Below, piece by piece: positions 59,906 through 64,000 of a stretch of DNA of 64,000 nucleotides. This DNA is from Hymenoscyphus infarciens. Lineage: Eukaryota; Ascomycota; Leotiomycetes; Helotiales; Helotiaceae. The stretch lies in assembly GCA_001414345.1 (NCBI GenBank), contig LLCB01000041.1:452298-516297 (forward strand), written 5' to 3'. Below the pieces are notes generated by a model that had not been told where the DNA came from, did no database searches, and was given only the letters and a program-made list of their open reading frames with translations. The translations under genes were made by a program, and so were the position numbers. Within the stretch, counting starts at the first letter, position 1. Each line of letters starts with the position of its first letter.

Positions 59906-60813
59906 ATGAGAACCATCAATACTCTCGCACTACTCGCCGGGAGCTATTTTCTTCAACGGGCCTCCGGCCAAGGAAATCCAGTGCCCCTTCCTGGCACTCC
60001 CCACAAGCGTGATATCGCAAACCTAACCTTCTACACCCTCTCCTTCGACACTCCACAAAACGCCCCAATATACCGCTTCGAATCCACCCTGATAATCCCC
60101 ACCGGTTCCCGACCAGACGCCAAACCCGACGGAGCCGTAAACGCCATCTGGCCCGGCCTCCAAGAAGGCGATCTCCTTCAAAACGTTCTCACAAACCAAA
60201 AGATCAGCTCCGGAAACAAGCCCGCGCAATGGTTCCACCTCCCCTTTTTCTGCTGTTCCAAAGCCGGAAATATTTCCGAAGAAGTACAAGTCTACCCTGG
60301 CGATGCTTTGACGAGTATCTACGTTTGGGATCTTCCGCATAATGTGTGGTTGGATAGTTGGACTCTTGCTACTGCGAATGATGCTGTGAAGGCGGGGAAG
60401 AGTGGGTTTACTGGTGGACTGGTTTATGATCCGAAGACTGGGGGTGGGAAGGGGAGTTATACGCATGCTATTTTGGCTATTGAGCTGCAGGGGTTGGGGA
60501 AGTGGGATTGGGGAGCTTTTACCTGGAGGAATGTTATCGTTCAGGCGAAGACGAAGGAGACTGAAGTAAGTCGAAGTGTCATTTTACCCCTCGATCTCAC
60601 TTTCTTGTGTCTCGATACTTTCTTGAACTCGTCTCGAATTTTCGCACGAGAATAGTAACTAACAGTTCTACTATCTAGTGGTGCACAAAATTCTCGTCTT
60701 CTGACTTACATTACCACACCAGTGCACCAGTCGCAACCACCGATGGTGAATTAACCACTTGCTATATTGCGACCGTGGTATTTGATGGGCCGATTGAAAA
60801 GGGGAAGAATTGA
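59906..60813 (+). CDS. Secreted protein of unknown function
   Basis: Two exons, 59906-60565 and 60679-60813, with a 113-nt GTAAGT...CTATCTAG intron, give 264 residues. MRTINTLALLAGSYFLQRASG is a signal peptide; a possible Kex2-type site, PHKR, follows near residues 32-35 of the precursor. The mature part is rich in aromatic residues and Gly, with AVNAIWPGLQEGD, WFHLPFFCCSKAG, VYPGDALTSIYVWD and GKWDWGAFTWRN, and has four Cys in all (CC, WCTKF, TTCYI). The beta-rich pattern with 'VYPGD...' recalls concanavalin-like folds such as the eqolisin proteases, but no catalytic pair is evident, so I leave function open. The ATG at 59906 is preferred over the in-frame upstream codon at 59675 because the signal peptide starts there. 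Confidence 0.75.
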
Positions 60814-62917
60814 AAGGCTAGTGGCGAGCAAGATGAACGGGGGGAGACTTTCTACTATGTCGCTATTTGAGCTTTTGATGGAACAATGTTTGTGTCTATG
60901 ATTTTGGAAGAGTGAGTTGCGCCATTCGAGATAAGTTGGGAGTGTTTCAATACTCACATAGACGATGGCTCAATTTATAGAAGTGCCGAAAACCTTGATT
61001 GACATTCATCTCTTATATGTTCCTGATCATGACTCCAATTTTTATTCGGCAAAGCTCTTACAAGACACCTCATCCTTGCTGTGACACTGAATAATAACTG
61101 TCCACATAATTATAAATCACTCACACGCTTCTATAGATGAATATAATCTATGCTTCAATCTTAAATCTAAGAAAACCCTCACCAGTAGATTACGCCTTTC
61201 CATCCATTCTTCCAGTCCGTTTTCACCATTTACTTTACTATCACCAGATATGTTCCATTGTGATGTTCTCCAAGTGCGTCAGTCCTTGAACTTTGGGATA
61301 TCTGAAGACAGCAACGCATTCACTGCCACTGGTTTGTCAAAGACTGAGATCTACTAGGCCTAAGTAGGAAGCTTCTGCTGCATATCGCAATCTTAAAATG
61401 CCCAATTTATACGTATCCGTTTTTCTTGTTTAATATATCAAACAAAGCGGCCACTCTCAAAGAGTCTCCATGTAACAAGCTTTCGCAAGCCTCGCTTAGC
61501 TTAAGCTCCAATAAATAGGATTCTCTCAGAACGAGCCTACTTCTATATAAAGTGGCAAATTCAACAATACAGATAGTAAGCAAAATTGCATAGGAAACAA
61601 CTACCCTACAGACTGGATAGAAGTTTCGCTTGTATATCCTCACAATATGCCCCCTCGGAACTTATTGAGTTGTAAAAATTACTCGTTACCCCATTCAAGA
61701 TCCCCACCATATTTTGACCAAGATTCCTAGACGAATACCTCGTTATAAAAGTTCCGGCTATGAGCCTCTACTAAATCAACGAGCATATGAAATACCCCAG
61801 AACCAGTATTGAAAACAGGGTGTACAGTTCTAACTCATCTCGAATAATATGAACGATTGTCAGAGACAATGCACAGAAATCTTATCATACTTATAAAGCC
61901 CCCTAAAAAGAAGCGTGAGAAGGAAGGAAGGAAGAAAGGAAAAAAAGAAAGGAGAGATACCCCTTTGAATAACGAGAAATGAGAAATGAGAAGTCGCCCC
62001 TTCCCAAAATCCTCTCAAGATAAGATTGTAACCAATAGTCCAGTCCTCAGAAGAACTTACAGTCTCTCACCTTCCCTAACAATAGTTGCTGCCCTCTAAC
62101 AACTTCCACTATACCAAAAGATAAACGGAATTCGGCAAGACCACATACCTCCGAAGTACCCTTACACACCACACGAAGGACAAAATAAGAGCCTAAGAGG
62201 CAACCAAACTGAACGATCGACAAAACATATGGCGAAGGAGGGAATAGCCATGGACAATCTTTTGAAAACTCGCCAACCTCAATAGTAATAGTAATAATCA
62301 CAAATCACAAATCAAATCCCAAAAGATTTAAGCCTCAGATCTCGCAACATCTAGACAACCTAAAAACAAGTCGCCACTATTATCCAGCAATCTACCAAAT
62401 CATCCTCACGGCACAAAGCCATCCATCCCCTAAGGAAAAATCTCGAAACATCCGGAACAAAAGCAGAATAGAAGAAAAGTAAATAAATTCCAAACGCAAA
62501 AAAAACACAATCCATCATGAAGCTACCTATAACCTAAAGCAGAAGATTTGGAATGTTGCGCAATATCAAGTGGTAAAGGGACAAGCGGGCCAGACTTCAT
62601 ACAGCCCCAGACCACCAACCACCCATCAAGGTCGCAACAAAATAGGAACCCCCACGATAACCCTACCCTAAGTAAACCTTCACCCCCTCGACTTAGGAAT
62701 TTGATTGAGCCAAACCACTTTCACGGCAAAAGACTCTCCCGACCCCCAATCTCGGAGTAGGAAGGCGCCTCCGACCAAAAGTCCACCGCAAACACCATCC
62801 AGTACCAACGCCCCAAAACTCTAATTCCAACTTCCGGGTCTCCCCTTCCCCGTTTGACAAGCATGAAAAAAATACAAGCCACATACATCCACAAAAACCT
62901 TCAACAATCATCACGCC

Positions 62918-62950
62918 ACGCCAAACCACACCACACCACACCACACCACG
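62918..62950 (+). repeat. CCACA pentanucleotide repeat
   Basis: ccacaccacaccacaccaca, seen directly in the plus strand. Confidence 0.85.
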
Positions 62951-63477
62951 TCTCTCCCTCTCCCCTCTAGTCTTCCGCAAGGTAATTGATCGGGAACTCG
63001 GGAAATCGGCATAAGCAAGTAAGTAAGAAAGAACGAAAAAAAAATGCATGCAGAAGTTTCCTTCCCCCCCAAAACCAAGAAACCAAGGAAACCAAGAAAC
63101 CAAGAAAACCCAAGCGGTGTAACGAGTGAACCCCCCGTTTCTCCAAAAACAAAAAACGTCAACTTAATCCAAACCCCTCACCTTCCTCCTGCCTACCCTA
63201 CCTACCCTACCTACCCAAGCCTCGCGGTGGACCAAAAAAGTGAGTCCATCCCTACTAAAACCGCATCGCGATAAATGCGCAACCACTCCTCGCAAAAAGA
63301 GAAAATAAATATGTGAATAGGTGCGTGAGAGGTTAGTTGAGTTTACCTCGTTCTTGATGGTTGAAAGGGTTTTTATCTTATATGCGTTGAGTTCTCTTCG
63401 TTTGAAGCATAAAGTAATGCTGCTACTTATTTTGTCTGTCCACGGGGGCCAAGCTAGCTTAACACCACTCCACAGCC

Positions 63478-63508
63478 GAGAACGATAACGATAACGATAA
63501 CGATAACT
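63478..63508 (+). repeat. Hexanucleotide microsatellite
   Basis: Five consecutive copies of aacgat/cgataa, seen directly. Confidence 0.9.
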
Positions 63509-63682
63509 CAACCCCCCGCCCTTGCCCTTCCCCACGTGCCAAAGAAAAAGAAAAAGAAAAACAAGCATTCCATTACCCCATACTCGCTCGGGCCAAGAAG
63601 CGAGGACTCAGCAGTGAAGTACTATACGTAACTAGAAGTAGCAGGATTATTTCGTTTCAGAGAACGTGAACTCAAAATCCCT

Positions 63683-63768
63683 GGAGTTGCTCAAACAAAA
63701 CAAAATAAAAACAAACAAAATAAAAGAAAACAAAATAAAAACAAACAAAATAAAATAAAAGCGCATCA
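63683..63768 (+). repeat. A-rich aaaac/aaaat microsatellite
   Basis: aaacaaaacaaaataaaaac, repeated with small changes. A pure aaaat run follows at 63958-63983. Confidence 0.85.
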
Positions 63769-64000
63769 AAAAAAGAACTATTATATCTTATAAAATCAAT
63801 ACCTCTGCAACGCAACGCACTTTAACGTTAGTAGCTAGCCTAGCCTCTACATAGTTGGCCTGGAAAAACGTCCTATTTAGCGAGCGTGCACTAGATAGGT
63901 ATACTACAACCACGACTTCCTACTTTTAAAATAAAGTGTAAAAATATAAAATTTATAAAATAAAATAAAATAAAATAAAATAAATTGCAAAGGAGCTGTT

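Larger units (their letters stand above)
60814..64000. other. Gene-free right edge rich in simple repeats
   Basis: About 3.2 kb shows no convincing gene on either strand. It contains several simple repeats (GAAGG near 61919, CCACA near 62920, CTACC near 63188, AACGAT near 63478, AAAAC/AAAAT near 63685 and 63960). Composition is normal to slightly AT-rich, not RIP-like. It may be the long leader or control region of a gene beyond the window. Confidence 0.5.

Overview
The window is nuclear DNA of a filamentous ascomycete (Pezizomycotina; Leotiomycetes is possible, but I cannot fix the class from sequence alone). The protein-coding genes carry many short introns of about 46-145 nt, with GT-AG borders and CTAAC/CTGAC-type branch points. 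They encode typical fungal proteins: an Swc3 subunit, N-myristoyltransferase, salicylate-hydroxylase-like and GMC flavoenzymes. The middle of the window is very AT-rich and almost lacks CA and TG dinucleotides, the mark of repeat-induced point mutation (RIP).

Layout. 1-5.1 kb: gene-bearing DNA with an F-box-like gene (1633-2600) and an FAD-dependent monooxygenase (3111-4687). 5.1-19.8 kb: RIP-mutated mobile elements. A truncated non-autonomous LTR element (6557-7891) abuts a hAT DNA transposon (7892-19790), which is itself split by a full-length Ty1/Copia element (8208-16123, TSD TTAGT). 19.8-25.8 kb: an island of less mutated DNA with one intact small secreted-protein gene (23319-24043, effector-like), a broken MYND zinc-finger gene (24859-25330), MITE-like and other short repeats. 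25.8-44.0 kb: a second, nested repeat block. It holds a Copia element (about 26540-32420) split by a 2.4-kb non-autonomous LTR element (27210-29586, TSD ATAAG), two TRIM-like elements (34528-35762 and about 39644-41003), a 3.8-kb LARD-like element (35765-39599) and a second hAT (41010-43964, minus strand). 44.0-64.0 kb: gene-bearing DNA again. It holds a truncated esterase pseudogene at the repeat border, a tartrate/D-malate-type dehydrogenase, a GMC oxidoreductase with a frameshift, SWC3, an ABHD12-like hydrolase, N-myristoyltransferase, a second alpha/beta hydrolase and a secreted protein. The last 3 kb is gene-free and rich in simple repeats.

The two flanks carry housekeeping genes (SWC3, NMT) and oxidative or hydrolytic enzymes. 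The repeat block acts as a compartment in which genes decay (MYND, esterase) and a secreted gene survives. No CRISPR, rRNA or tRNA gene was seen. The most interesting material is the nested repeat structure and what it says about RIP, the secreted gene inside it, and several unusual gene structures: a start codon split by an intron, an 8-nt microexon, and a GC-AG intron inside the FAD-binding motif. I found no clearly new multi-gene system.
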